Positions 19,395-32,489 of a DNA stretch of 34,622 nt are shown here, one piece after another. Each line of letters starts with the position of its first letter. Positions within the stretch are counted from its first letter, which is position 1. The notes beneath the pieces were generated by a model. It worked only from the letters and a program-made list of their open reading frames with translations, was not told the DNA's origin and did no database searches. This DNA comes from Streptomyces roseus (GTDB lineage Bacteria > Actinomycetota > Actinomycetes > Streptomycetales > Streptomycetaceae), in NCBI RefSeq assembly GCF_001044425.1, contig NZ_LFML01000053.1, forward strand, positions 111,338 to 145,959. The letters are read 5' to 3'. Position numbers and translations under genes: made by a program.

Positions 19395-19583
19395 GAGCGT
19401 TCCTCCCCCGTGTGCGCCCTCGGGACCGGGACGCCTGCAGATGATCGCAGCAGCGGGATCCGTGACCGGCGGTACGGGAGTTCGCATCCGGCGATCGTGC
19501 GATCCCACCAGCACGTCATGACGGGCTTCCGAGGGCATCTCGGATCGGTCACCATGGAGGTCCGTCGGCGATCCGGGGTGGGG

Positions 19584-20075
19584 ATGAGCGAGGGTGGGGA
19601 CGTTGTGGACGGGCAGCCGGAGCAGGTCGGCCCCGTGCCGTGGCTGGCGCTGTCCTGTCTGATCGGGCTGGTCCTGGCCTACGCCGTGCTGACGCACTTC
19701 ACCGAGGAACTGCGGACGGCGCTGTGGGGCAGGCCCGGGACCGTGACCGAGGTCGACTGCCGGACGTACGACGCCACCGTGGCCAACGCGGGAACGTCGA
19801 CGTCCTGCTCGGGCGCCTTCACCCCGGACGGCGGCGGCTCGCCGTTCGACGTCCGCGTCGACGGCAACGTCGATTCGCCACCGGTCCGTGCGTGGCTGGT
19901 GGACGGTTCGTCCGGCACCGCGTACGTCTCGCCGACGGCGTGGGCGGGGGTGTTCCCGGTGGGCCTGTCCCTCCTCCTGGCCGGTCTCCCGGTGGCGGTG
20001 ACGGTGAAGTACGCCGTCCGCGCACGGCGCCCCGGAGGGCCGCTTCGAGGACCGGACCCGGAGCCGAGTGCGTGA
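19584..20075 (+). CDS. Small membrane protein, unknown function
   Basis: A 163-residue protein not recognised as a named family. Two hydrophobic segments are visible: about residues 18-37 (WLALSCLIGLVLAYAVLTHF) and about 118-138 (AGVFPVGLSLLLAGLPVAVTV). Between them lies an extracytoplasmic-looking domain with two cysteines (VDCRTYDAT and STSCSGAF) that could form a disulphide. The C terminus is basic (KYAVRARRPGGP). ATG 19584 follows a G-rich GGGGTGGGG. ATG 19554 in frame would add ten residues. It lies divergent from the damaged lipoprotein gene and upstream of argC without an obvious functional link. Confidence 0.6.
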   Translation: MSEGGDVVDGQPEQVGPVPWLALSCLIGLVLAYAVLTHFTEELRTALWGRPGTVTEVDCRTYDATVANAGTSTSCSGAFTPDGGGSPFDVRVDGNVDSPPVRAWLVDGSSGTAYVSPTAWAGVFPVGLSLLLAGLPVAVTVKYAVRARRPGGPLRGPDPEPSA

Positions 20076-20187
20076 TCGGCGACGCCGAGCACGACGGGTG
20101 CCGCGACCACGCCCCCGCCGGGTGACGTGCTCGTCCGCCGACTGAAACATCCGATCCCAGGAGCCTCCGCGGGGTACTGAAGCAGCT

Positions 20188-22449
<2,262 letters not shown>

Positions 22450-22453
<4 letters not shown>

Positions 22454-23388
22454 GCGACGAGAAGGCCGGCCGGACCGGCACCACCACCGCGCGCAAGCAC
22501 ACCGCGCTGCCCAAGGCGCAGATCCTCATCGAGGCCCTGCCGTGGCTCACCCGCCACAACGGCAAGGTCGTCGTCGTCAAGTTCGGCGGCAACGCCATGA
22601 TCGACGAGGACCTCAAGGCCGCCTTCGCCCAGGACGTGGTCTTCCTGCGCCAGGCGGGGCTGAAGCCCGTCGTGGTGCACGGCGGCGGCCCCCAGATCAA
22701 CGCCCAGCTCGACAAGCAGGGCCTGGTCAGCGAGTTCAAGGCCGGCCTGCGCGTCACGACCCCCGAGGCGATGGACGTCGTACGGATGGTGCTCGCGGGC
22801 CAGGTCCAGCGAGAGCTGGTCGGGCTGCTCAACCAGCACGGGCCGCTGGCCGTCGGCATGACCGGCGAGGACGCCCACACCATCACCGCCACCCGGCACA
22901 CCCCCGAGATCGAGGGCGAGCTCGTCGACATCGGCCGGGTCGGCGAGATCACCGCCATCGACACGGGTGCGATCGAGGCGCTGCTGGCGGACGGCCGGAT
23001 CCCGGTCATCTCCTCCATCGCGCGCAGCGCCGACGACCACCACGTGTACAACGTCAACGCCGACACGGCCGCCGCGGCGCTCGCCGCGGCGCTGGGCGCC
23101 GAGACGCTGATGGTGCTCACGGACGTCGAGGGCCTGTACGCGGACTGGCCGAACAGCGACGAGGTCATCAGCCGGCTCACCGTCAGCCAGCTGGAGAAGC
23201 TGCTGCCCGACCTGTCCAGCGGCATGGTGCCCAAGATGGAGGGCTGCCTGCACGCCGTGCGCGGCGGGGTCAGCACGGCCCGCGTGATCGACGGGCGGGT
23301 CCCGCACTCGATCCTGCTGGAGATCTTCACCGACGAGGGAATCGGCACGATGGTCGTGCCCGACGCACAGGGAGGGGAACCCGCGTGA
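22450..23388 (+). CDS. argB: Acetylglutamate kinase
   Basis: Phosphorylates N-acetylglutamate, the controlling step of the cyclic arginine pathway. The 312-residue amino-acid kinase fold shows [59 protein letters not shown] and [13 protein letters not shown] [15 protein letters not shown]. The N-terminal helix before the kinase domain ([19 protein letters not shown]) is the kind found in arginine-inhibited hexameric forms, so feedback inhibition by arginine is likely. ATG 22450 overlaps the argJ stop and the argD GTG overlaps its stop by four bases. Confidence 0.98.
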
Positions 23389-24611
23389 CCGGCAACCAGG
23401 AGAGCGCCAACCAGCGGTACGCGGCCCGCTGGCGGGATGCGCTGACCGACAACTACGGCACCCCCGCCCTGGCCCTCGTACGCGGCGAAGGCGCCCGCGT
23501 CTGGGACGCGGATGGCAAGCAGTACACCGACTTCGTCGGCGGCATCGCGGTCAACGCCCTCGGCCACGCCCATCCGGCGATCGTCGAGGCCGTGACCGCG
23601 CAGATCTCCACCCTCGGCCACGTCTCGAACCTCTACGCCTCCGAGCCCGTCCTCGCACTCGGCGAGCGGCTGCTCCAGCTCTTCGGCCGCCCCGGCCGGA
23701 TCTTCTTCTGCAACTCCGGCGCCGAGGCCGTCGAGGCCGCCTTCAAGATCGGTCGGCTGACCGGGCGGACCCACATGGTGGCCACCGACGGCGGTTTCCA
23801 CGGCCGGACGATGGGCGCCCTCGCGCTCACCGGTCAGCCGAAGAAGCAGGACCCGTTCCTGCCGCTGCCCGGCGAGGTCACGCACGTCCCGTACGGAGAC
23901 GCCGAGGCCCTGCGGGCCGCCGTCACCGAGGAGACGGCCCTCGTGATCATCGAGCCGATCCAGGGCGAGAACGGCGTCGTCGTACCCCCGGCCGGATACC
24001 TGACGGCCGCCCGCGAGATCACCCGGGCCACCGGCACCCTGCTCGTCCTGGACGAGGTGCAGACCGGGATCGGCCGCTGCGGCCACTGGTTCGAGCACCA
24101 GGCCCACGAGGGCGTCGAACCCGATGTCGTCACGCTCGCCAAGGGGCTGGGCGGCGGTCTGCCGATCGGCGCCGTGGCCGTCTTCGGGCCGGCCGCGGAG
24201 CTGCTGCGCCCCGGCCAGCACGGCACCACCTTCGGCGGGAACCCCGTCGCGTGCGCCGCCGGCCTCGCCGTCATCGACACCATCGCCGCCGAGGGCCTGC
24301 TCGACCGGGTCAAGGCGCGCGGGGAGCGGCTGCGGTCCGGAATCGAGGGCCTCGGAGGGGGGAAGGGCCACCCGTTGGTCTCCCATGTCCGTGGTGAGGG
24401 CCTGCTCCTGGGTATCGTGCTGACCGGGCCGCTCGCACCGCAGGTGCAGCAAGCGGCCCAGGATGCCGGCTTCCTGGTCAACGCGCCCGCCCCCGACGTC
24501 GTACGGCTGATGCCGCCGTACGTACTCACCGAGGCCGAGGCGGACGCGTTCGTCCGGGCCCTGCCCGGCATCCTCGACGCAGCCAATGGGGACGGACACA
24601 CCGGGGAATGA
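23385..24611 (+). CDS. argD: Acetylornithine aminotransferase
   Basis: PLP enzyme that converts N-acetylglutamate semialdehyde to N-acetylornithine. The 408-residue class III aminotransferase shows [70 protein letters not shown], and Lys253 in [14 protein letters not shown] as the Schiff-base residue, then [13 protein letters not shown]. It has the standard length. GTG 23385 overlaps the argB stop (GTGA). argR follows after only seven bases, so all five genes are one operon. Confidence 0.97.
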   Translation: MTGNQESANQRYAARWRDALTDNYGTPALALVRGEGARVWDADGKQYTDFVGGIAVNALGHAHPAIVEAVTAQISTLGHVSNLYASEPVLALGERLLQLFGRPGRIFFCNSGAEAVEAAFKIGRLTGRTHMVATDGGFHGRTMGALALTGQPKKQDPFLPLPGEVTHVPYGDAEALRAAVTEETALVIIEPIQGENGVVVPPAGYLTAAREITRATGTLLVLDEVQTGIGRCGHWFEHQAHEGVEPDVVTLAKGLGGGLPIGAVAVFGPAAELLRPGQHGTTFGGNPVACAAGLAVIDTIAAEGLLDRVKARGERLRSGIEGLGGGKGHPLVSHVRGEGLLLGIVLTGPLAPQVQQAAQDAGFLVNAPAPDVVRLMPPYVLTEAEADAFVRALPGILDAANGDGHTGE

Positions 24612-24618
24612 GACGACG

Positions 24619-25182
24619 ATGAGCCAGGCGCAGGACCACGAGGAGTGGGGCTCCCCCCGGACCGAGTCCGGAGGAGGGCCCTCCGTTCCGCAGACCCGCA
24701 CCGCCCGCCACCGCCGGATCGTGGACATCCTCAACCGGCAGCCGGTCCGCTCGCAGAGCCAGCTGGCCAAGCTGCTCGCCGACGACGGGCTGAGCGTCAC
24801 CCAGGCGACGCTCTCCCGCGACCTCGACGAGCTCGGCGCGGTGAAGATCCGCAACACCGGCGGCGAGCTGATCTACGCGGTCCCCAGCGAGGGCGGTTTC
24901 CGCACCCCGCAGGCGCCGCTCGGGGAGTCGGCGAAGGAGGAGCGGATGCGGCGCCTCTCCGGGGAGCTGCTGATCTCGGCGGAGGCCTCCGCGAACCTCG
25001 TGGTCCTGCGCACCCCGCCGGGAGCGGCCCAGTTCCTCGCCTCCGCGATCGACCAGGCCGAACTCCGCGAGATCCTGGGCACGATCGCCGGCGACGACAC
25101 GCTGATGCTGATCAGCCGTGACCCCTCGGGCGGCCAGGCCCTCGCGGACCACCTGCTGAGGCTGGCCCAGAAGGAGGGCTGA
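24619..25182 (+). CDS. argR: Arginine repressor ArgR
   Basis: Arginine-dependent regulator of the arg genes (187 residues from ATG 24619). After a variable acidic N terminus of about 30 residues comes the winged helix-turn-helix ([46 protein letters not shown]). The C-terminal hexamerisation and arginine-binding domain shows [28 protein letters not shown] and the hallmark [12 protein letters not shown]. As the last gene of argCJBDR it should repress its own operon through the argC promoter site and argH through the similar site at 27913-27926. ATG 24586 in frame would add 11 residues and overlaps argD. Its stop is four bases from the convergent L,D-transpeptidase stop. Confidence 0.97.
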   Translation: MSQAQDHEEWGSPRTESGGGPSVPQTRTARHRRIVDILNRQPVRSQSQLAKLLADDGLSVTQATLSRDLDELGAVKIRNTGGELIYAVPSEGGFRTPQAPLGESAKEERMRRLSGELLISAEASANLVVLRTPPGAAQFLASAIDQAELREILGTIAGDDTLMLISRDPSGGQALADHLLRLAQKEG

Positions 25183-25186
25183 CCGG

Positions 25187-25885
25187 TCAGTAGCGGGTGA
25201 CGGCGAGCGCCCCCCGCCCGGTGCCGATGGCGATGTGCGGGCGGCGGCGCGGGTCGGCCCAGCGCAGGAGCGCGCGCATCGCCCGCTCCGGCACGGACAC
25301 GCAACCGGCCGTCGCCCCCTTGCCGTTGACGTGCAGGAAGATGCCCGCGCCCCGGCCCCGTACGGGCTGCTCGTAGTTGAACCCGATGACGAGCGCGTAC
25401 GCGTACTGCTGCTCGTACGTCACCAGGTGCTCCGCCTCGCCCGGCGCGCAGTGCACCGGCAGCGGCTCGGTCCACCGGTTGTATGCGGGCGAGGCGTTGT
25501 CCTGGCACCACCAGGAGTCGGCGGTCACCCGGCGGTAGCGGAACTGCGTCCCGGCCGGCGCGGGGCGGATCCCGAAGGCGTACGGGAGTTCGTACAGACC
25601 GGCCGGGGTGGTGTTCGTGCCCTGGGTGCGGCTCGCGCCCTCGGTCAGCCCCTTCGCGCCGAAACGCGCCTCGGCGCTGCCGGCCTCGTACCAGCGCCCC
25701 GCCCTGCGGTCCCACCAGGTCAGCCGACCGGTGGTGGACCCGGGCTCGGGCGCCACGACCGTGATGAGCTGGCTGCCGCCGCCGGTGTCGGCGAGGAGGG
25801 CGGGCAGCGGATCGGAGCCGTACGGGCCCTGCGCGAGCAGGCTGGTGACGATCAGTGAGCCGGTGACGAGAGCGGTACGCAGCAC
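25187..25885 (-). CDS. Secreted L,D-transpeptidase (YkuD-type) family protein
   Basis: A 232-residue exported protein with a short signal-like N terminus (MLRTALVTGSLIVTSLLAQG). The catalytic motif of the YkuD fold is visible: His185 in GIFLHVNGKG and Cys195 in TAGCVSVPE. The usual SHGC-like Arg after the Cys-Val is replaced by Ser-Val-Pro. Such enzymes make 3-3 cross-links in peptidoglycan or attach proteins to it. At least one extra Cys pair (Cys127, Cys146) may form a disulphide outside the cell. The GTG start lies three bases after the stop of the upstream gene, so the two are coupled. It converges on argR with only four bases between the stops. Confidence 0.85.
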   Translation of the reverse strand: MLRTALVTGSLIVTSLLAQGPYGSDPLPALLADTGGGSQLITVVAPEPGSTTGRLTWWDRRAGRWYEAGSAEARFGAKGLTEGASRTQGTNTTPAGLYELPYAFGIRPAPAGTQFRYRRVTADSWWCQDNASPAYNRWTEPLPVHCAPGEAEHLVTYEQQYAYALVIGFNYEQPVRGRGAGIFLHVNGKGATAGCVSVPERAMRALLRWADPRRRPHIAIGTGRGALAVTRY

Positions 25886-25888
25886 ATG

Positions 25889-26470
<582 letters not shown>

Positions 26471-26561
26471 GAGGTCATTGTCCGGTGGAGTCGGACGGCG
26501 CACGGGGAATTCCGAGGCGTGAGCCCATCCGCCCCATGACGAACTCGCTGAACAGCCCGGT

Positions 26562-27791
26562 TCAGCGGTCCGGCAGGGTGCCCACCCCGGGGTCGCGCAC
26601 CGGCAGCGCGGCCGGCCGGCCGGCGACCCCGGCCAGGCTCCGGGAGACCTCCCGGGCGACGGCGGCCGCCGGGTCGTCGAGCAGCGGCCGCAGCAGGTCC
26701 ACGTCGGTGGCGTCCAGCGCGCGCAGCCCGGCGACCGCCGCCGCCCGCACGGACCCGGCGGGGTGGTCCAGCAGCGCGCGCAGCAGCGGCGCGTCCGCCC
26801 GCCGGGCACACTCGGCGAAACCGGTGACGGCGTAGCGGGTCACCCGGGCCGGGTCCGCGACCCGGGCGCGGTAGTGGTCGTACGGGTCGCCGCCGTCCTG
26901 CCTGACCAGCCAGCGCGCGCAGGCCCGGACCAGCGCGGAGCGGTCGCTCAGGTGGTCGGGCGCCTCGGCGAAGCGGCCGGCCCGGCGCAGCGCCGTGACC
27001 CCGCCGGCCCGGACCACGGGCAGGTGTCCGTGCAGCAGGGCGTCGATCGCCCCGTCCTCGGGTTCGCCGCCGGCCAGCGCGGCCAGCGCCGCGTCGGCCC
27101 ACAGCCGGGCCGTCACGGGATCGTGCTCCCGGGCCGCCCGCCGGGCCAGCTCCCGTACGCCGAGCAGGCCGCCGGCGAGGGTGATGCGGGTGGCGAACCG
27201 GCGGGTGGGCAGGTCGGCGCTGCGCCGCAGCCAGCCGAGTACGGTGTCGGGCTGCTCCCCGGTCGCCGAGACCGCCTGCCGGGCCGGGCGCCACCACCGG
27301 GCGTCGCGCGCGGGGCGCCACCACGGGGTGAGGACGGGGTCCTCGGCGGCGAGCGCCTTCTCGAACAGGTCGCTCGCCCAGCCGCCCCGCTCGCGCCGGG
27401 CCAGCCGCAGGACGAGCGGGGTGAGGTCGATCAGCGTCCGGGCCGGGTCGGCGGCCAGGGCCTCGGCGAGCACCTGGCGGGCGCGCTCGCGTACGGCGGG
27501 CGCCCAGTCGGTGCAGCGGATCGCGACGAGCGGGAGCGGCGCCTTCGGATCCCCCAGCGCGGCCTCGCGGATCCGGCCGTCGGGGTGGCACAGGCGCTCT
27601 TCGACGCGGCCGGCGCCGCGCGGCCCGCGGGGCCGGAGGCGGTGACCGCGGCGGATCTCCGCGTCGAAGGCCGTCCACGAGAGCGGCAGGACGGGGCGGC
27701 GGGCGCCGCCGATCCCGAGGCGTTCGCCGCGCAGCAGGCCCACCGCCGCGGCGCGGCCCTCTTCGGCCTGCCGCTGTGCCTCGACTCCCAT
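26562..27791 (-). CDS. HEAT-repeat-like protein
   Basis: A 409-residue Arg/Ala/Leu-rich soluble protein. Repeated helical pairs of about 30-35 residues are visible, for example GRIREAALGDPKAPLPLVAIRCTDWAPAVRERARQVL, DRSALVRACARWLVRQ, ARVTRYAVTGFAECARRADAPLLRALLDH and AGSVRAAAVAGLRALDATDVDLLRPLLDDPAAAVAREVSRSL. The recurring pattern of D.A..VR.AA......A is that of HEAT repeats, which act as protein-binding scaffolds. No enzyme motif was found. GGGGAGGG six bases before ATG 27791 supports this start. It is transcribed away from argH and separated by 91 bases from the PPOX-family gene on the same strand. Confidence 0.72.
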   Translation of the reverse strand: MGVEAQRQAEEGRAAAVGLLRGERLGIGGARRPVLPLSWTAFDAEIRRGHRLRPRGPRGAGRVEERLCHPDGRIREAALGDPKAPLPLVAIRCTDWAPAVRERARQVLAEALAADPARTLIDLTPLVLRLARRERGGWASDLFEKALAAEDPVLTPWWRPARDARWWRPARQAVSATGEQPDTVLGWLRRSADLPTRRFATRITLAGGLLGVRELARRAAREHDPVTARLWADAALAALAGGEPEDGAIDALLHGHLPVVRAGGVTALRRAGRFAEAPDHLSDRSALVRACARWLVRQDGGDPYDHYRARVADPARVTRYAVTGFAECARRADAPLLRALLDHPAGSVRAAAVAGLRALDATDVDLLRPLLDDPAAAVAREVSRSLAGVAGRPAALPVRDPGVGTLPDR

Positions 27792-27890
27792 GTGCCCTCC
27801 CCGGTACGGCGCGGACCGCCGATCCTAGGCTTTCGCCGCCCCTGCCGCCCCTGTTATTCGCGCTGGTCAGCCGGGTACGCCGCAGGCAGA

Positions 27891-27926
27891 TTGACGAAAC
27901 ATACAGAGCAGTGCATAGTTATGCCA
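27891..27926 (+). promoter_or_regulatory. argH promoter with overlapping ArgR site
   Basis: TTGACG (27891-27896), 17 bases, CATAGT (27914-27919). The -10 is inside GCATA-GT-TATGC (27913-27924), a perfect 5+5 palindrome, which extends to GCATAGTTATGCCA and matches the argC site at 12 of 14 bases. This layout predicts ArgR repression of argH from its own promoter. Confidence 0.82.
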
Positions 27927-29534
<1,608 letters not shown>

Positions 29535-29632
29535 CCGCACGGCGCTGCCCCCGAACGTCCGCGGCCTTGCGGCCCGCACGCCCGGGGCCCTCCGGGGCCC
29601 GGGCCCTGTACGTCCGCACGCCGCGGGACGCC

Positions 29633-29672
29633 CGCAGGGGCGGCCGGAGCCCATGCCCCGGCCGCCCCTGCG
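29633..29672 (+). terminator. Terminator downstream of argH
   Basis: A perfect 15-bp G+C-rich stem (29633-29647/29658-29672) with a 10-base loop lies about 100 bases after argH and 48 bases beyond the end of the convergent HAD-type frame, so it could serve both. No U-tract. Confidence 0.75.
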
Positions 29673-29719
29673 CCATGTTCGCGCCCTGCCCCCACCCGGC
29701 CGCGGCGGCCCCGGGCCCG

Positions 29720-30229
29720 TCACCCCGCCCAGCGGTCGAGCGCGTCGAAGTCCGGCTGCGTCGGGCCGATCCGCTCGTCGATGCGCATCAGCAGGGTCCG
29801 CGCCGGGTGGTACTGGTCCGCGTACTCCCGGTCCGGCTCCGTGATGTCGTCGTCGATCCAGGCGAACTAGCGGGTGCCCGCGTACGCCAGGACGTACTGC
29901 GTCTTCCAGAAGGTGCCGCGCGGGGCCCGGCCGTGCATCTGCGGCCAGTCGATCCAGGGCAGCCGCGGCAGGCCCAGGTGCGGTCCTATCCAGTCGTTCG
30001 CCTCGTCCTTCCACGTGGTGGCCCAGACCAGCTCGTAGGAGTCGGCCAGGGCGAGCAGCCGGGCGCCGTGGGAGGGGTTCAGCCACACCCGCAGCGGCTT
30101 GCGGCTCTCGGCCTCCGTCCAGCCGGTCGGGCGCATCCGGTGGGTGGAGTACCCCTGCGGGCGGCGCTGGGCCCGGGCCGCGTACGGGTTCAGCGGGCCG
30201 TCCACGTCGATCAGCAGCAGTGGCTTCAT
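29720..30229 (-). pseudogene. HAD-superfamily hydrolase-like gene interrupted by amber codon
   Basis: From ATG 30229 the frame encodes LLLIDVDGPLNPYAAR (HAD motif I, DxDG), the VWATTWKDEANDWIG region (motif II Thr) and TFWKTQYVLAYAGTR, then meets TAG at 29869-29867. Translation past the TAG continues in the same frame with FAWIDDDITEPDREYADQYHP, which carries the motif IV acidic cluster, and ends at TGA 29722-29720. Read through, the product is about 168 residues, the usual length for this actinobacterial family. The truncated 120-residue form lacks the metal-binding Asp residues and should be inactive. A GAGAGGAA precedes the start by about ten bases. The break may be a genuine nonsense mutation, stop readthrough or a base error. 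Confidence 0.82.
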
Positions 30230-30279
30230 GGGGTGAGGATTCCTCTCCGGCCGCCCCGAGGCAGCTCGTTTTTGCCCCG

Positions 30280-30318
30280 TGAGACATTCACGTCTCATTC
30301 GGGGTATGCTTGTCTCAT
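30280..30318 (+). promoter_or_regulatory. Promoter and likely TetR operator
   Basis: TGAGAC-N6-GTCTCA (30280-30297) is a perfect inverted repeat. A third GTCTCAT half-site (30312-30318) overlaps the TetR ATG. TATGCT (30305-30310) lies six bases before ATG 30317, giving a likely leaderless transcript with the palindrome in the -35 region. This is the expected position for an autoregulatory operator, and it may also affect the divergent HAD-type gene. Confidence 0.65.
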
Positions 30319-30868
30319 GGCCATGGACCGTGACCAGGTGCTCCGCGACGCCGCAGCCCTGCTCTCCCGCAAATCGACCGCCACGATGGACGAGGTCGCC
30401 CGCGCCGCAGGCATCGGGCGCGCGACCCTCCACCGGCACTTCGCCGGGCGCGACGCCCTCGTACGGGCCCTCGAAGAGCTCGGCATCCGCCGGTTCGAGG
30501 CGGCCTTCGACAAGGCCCGTCTCGACGAGGGCGCCGCGGTCGAGGCCCTGCGCCGGCTCGTCGCCGAGGCCGAGCCCGACGCCCAGCTGCTGGCCTTCCT
30601 GGTCACCGAGAACCAGCTCTTCGAGGGCGACCAGGTCAACGAGGGATGGGCCCGGCTCGACGCCCGCGTCAGCGCCCTCTTCCGGCGCGGCCAAGCCGAG
30701 GGCGACATCCGGATCGACCTGAGCCCCGCCTGGCTCACCGAGGCCCTCTACGGGCTCATCGGCACCTGCGCCTGGGCCGTCATGGACGGCCGGGTCGCCG
30801 CCAAGGACTTTCAGTACATGATCACCGAGCTGCTGCTCGGTGGCGCACGACGGAGCGTGGAGAAATGA
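30317..30868 (+). CDS. TetR family transcriptional regulator
   Basis: A 183-residue regulator. The N-terminal HTH domain (DRDQVLRDAAALLSRKSTATMDEVARAAGIGRATLHRHFAGRDALVRAL across residues 4-51) is a clear TetR_N. The C-terminal ligand domain (about 60-175) contains LLAFLVTENQLFEGDQ and a terminal helix with LTEALYGLIGTCAWAVMDGRV. Its stop overlaps the efflux gene ATG (ATGA), so it should repress that gene and itself and be released by an efflux substrate. No Shine-Dalgarno sequence precedes ATG 30317. A downstream ATG two codons later (30323) is an alternative. Confidence 0.92.
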   Translation: MAMDRDQVLRDAAALLSRKSTATMDEVARAAGIGRATLHRHFAGRDALVRALEELGIRRFEAAFDKARLDEGAAVEALRRLVAEAEPDAQLLAFLVTENQLFEGDQVNEGWARLDARVSALFRRGQAEGDIRIDLSPAWLTEALYGLIGTCAWAVMDGRVAAKDFQYMITELLLGGARRSVEK

Positions 30869-32421
30869 GCCGCACAGCACAGCTGACCAAGGGGCAGGGG
30901 ACGGAGGCGAGCGGGGCCAAGGGGAGCAAGGGGCGCTGGCTGGCGCTCTCGGTGCTCGTCCTGGCGGTCCTGCTGGTCGCGGTGGACGCCACCGTACTCG
31001 GTCTCGCCACGCCCTCCATCAGTGAAGACCTCAAGCCGTCCGGCACCCAGCTGCTGTGGATCGGCGACATCTACTCCTTCGTCATCGCCGGTCTGCTCGT
31101 CTCCATGGGCTCCCTCGGCGACCGCATCGGCCGCAAGAAGCTGCTTCTGGTCGGCGCCACCGCCTTCGGCGCCCTCTCCGTCCTCAACGCCTACGCCACC
31201 AGCCCCGAGATGATGATCGTGGCCCGGGCGCTGCTCGGCGTGGCCGGTGCGACGCTGATGCCGTCCACCCTCGCGCTGATCCGGAACATATTCCACGACC
31301 CCAGGGAGCGCAGCCTCGCCATCGGCATCTGGGGCGCCACCGCCTCGGCCGGCGCGGCCATCGGGCCCGTCGTCGGCGGAGTCCTGCTCCAGCACTTCTG
31401 GTGGGGCTCGGTCTTCCTCATCAACGTGCCCGTGATGATCGCCCTGGTCCTCGTCGGCATCAAGCTGCTGCCCGAGTCGAAGAACCCCGTCTCCGGCCCC
31501 TGGGACCTGACCAGCGTCGCGCTCTCGCTCGTCGGCGTCATCGCGGTCGTCTACGCCGTCAAGGAAATGGCCACCCACGGCCCCACCTGGGGCGTCGCGG
31601 CCTCCGCCGTGCTCGGCGCCGCGTGCCTGTACGGCTTCGTGCGCCGCCAGTTCAGCCTGCCGTCGCCGCTCCTCGACATGCGGCTCTTCAAGCACCGCGG
31701 TTTCTCCGGGGCGGTCCTGGCCGACCTCCTGACCGTCTTCGGCCTCTCCGGCCTCGTCTTCTTCCTCTCCCAGTTCCTCCAGCTCGTCCAGGGCCGCGAC
31801 ACCCTGGAGGCGGGTCTGGCCGAACTGCCCGCCGCCGTCGGCGCGGTGGTCACCGGCCTGGTCGCCGGACGCTACGCCCGCCGGTACTCGGTACGGTCGA
31901 TCGTCACCGGCGGCCTCGCGGCCATCGGACTCGCGCTCGGCGCGCTCACCCTGATCCACAAGGAGAGCGGCTACCCGCTGCTCGGAGCCGCCCTGCTGGT
32001 CGTCGGCCTCGGCGCCGGATTCTCCTTCACCGTCACCGCCGACGTGATCCTCTCCAGCGTCCCCAAGGAGCAGGCGGGCTCGGCCTCGGCCGTCTCCGAG
32101 ACCGCGTACGAACTCGGCGCGGCCCTCGGCATCGCCCTGCTCGGCTCCATCGTCACCGGCGTCTACCAGGGCTTCACCGCCCCGGCCTCGGTCCCAGGAC
32201 CGGTCGCCGACGCCGCGCACGAATCGCTGGGCGGCGCGGTCGAGGCCGCCAAGGCGGTGGACCCGGCGATCGCCCAGACCATGGTCGCCGCCGCCCAGGA
32301 CGCCTTCGTGGACGGACTGCGGCTCGCCTCCGGCGTGGGCGCGGCCGTCCTGCTCGCCACCGCGGTGGCGGCCTGGTTCCTGCTCAGGGGCCAGAGGCTC
32401 CAGGACGGGATCGAGCACTGA
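30865..32421 (+). CDS. MFS transporter, DHA2 (14-TMS) drug efflux family
   Basis: A 518-residue proton-driven exporter of the QacA/SmvA/LfrA type. The first helix carries LVAVDATVLGLATPSI, followed by the motif A loop GSLGDRIGRKKLLLVGA between helices 2 and 3, and the motif C-like GATASAGAAIGPVVGGVLL in helix 5. About 14 membrane segments can be counted, with the characteristic pair between the two six-helix halves. A loop of about 60 residues near the C terminus (YQGFTAPASVPGPVADAAHESL onward) lies before the last helix, as in related pumps. Substrates are probably cationic drugs or dyes. ATG 30865 overlaps the TetR stop by four bases. Confidence 0.93.
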   Translation: MSRTAQLTKGQGTEASGAKGSKGRWLALSVLVLAVLLVAVDATVLGLATPSISEDLKPSGTQLLWIGDIYSFVIAGLLVSMGSLGDRIGRKKLLLVGATAFGALSVLNAYATSPEMMIVARALLGVAGATLMPSTLALIRNIFHDPRERSLAIGIWGATASAGAAIGPVVGGVLLQHFWWGSVFLINVPVMIALVLVGIKLLPESKNPVSGPWDLTSVALSLVGVIAVVYAVKEMATHGPTWGVAASAVLGAACLYGFVRRQFSLPSPLLDMRLFKHRGFSGAVLADLLTVFGLSGLVFFLSQFLQLVQGRDTLEAGLAELPAAVGAVVTGLVAGRYARRYSVRSIVTGGLAAIGLALGALTLIHKESGYPLLGAALLVVGLGAGFSFTVTADVILSSVPKEQAGSASAVSETAYELGAALGIALLGSIVTGVYQGFTAPASVPGPVADAAHESLGGAVEAAKAVDPAIAQTMVAAAQDAFVDGLRLASGVGAAVLLATAVAAWFLLRGQRLQDGIEH

Positions 32422-32453
32422 CGTACCGCCAGGGGATGCTGTCGTGAACGGAG

Positions 32454-32489
32454 TTGACACATGATCACGGTCACGGCACCATCCCGGCG
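32454..32489 (+). promoter_or_regulatory. Promoter for the beta-solenoid membrane protein gene
   Basis: A consensus -35 TTGACA (32454-32459), 17 bases, CACCAT (32477-32482), then seven bases to GTG 32490. Transcription should begin at or next to the GTG, so the mRNA is probably leaderless. The TTG of the longer frame is the first codon-sized part of this -35 box. Confidence 0.6.
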
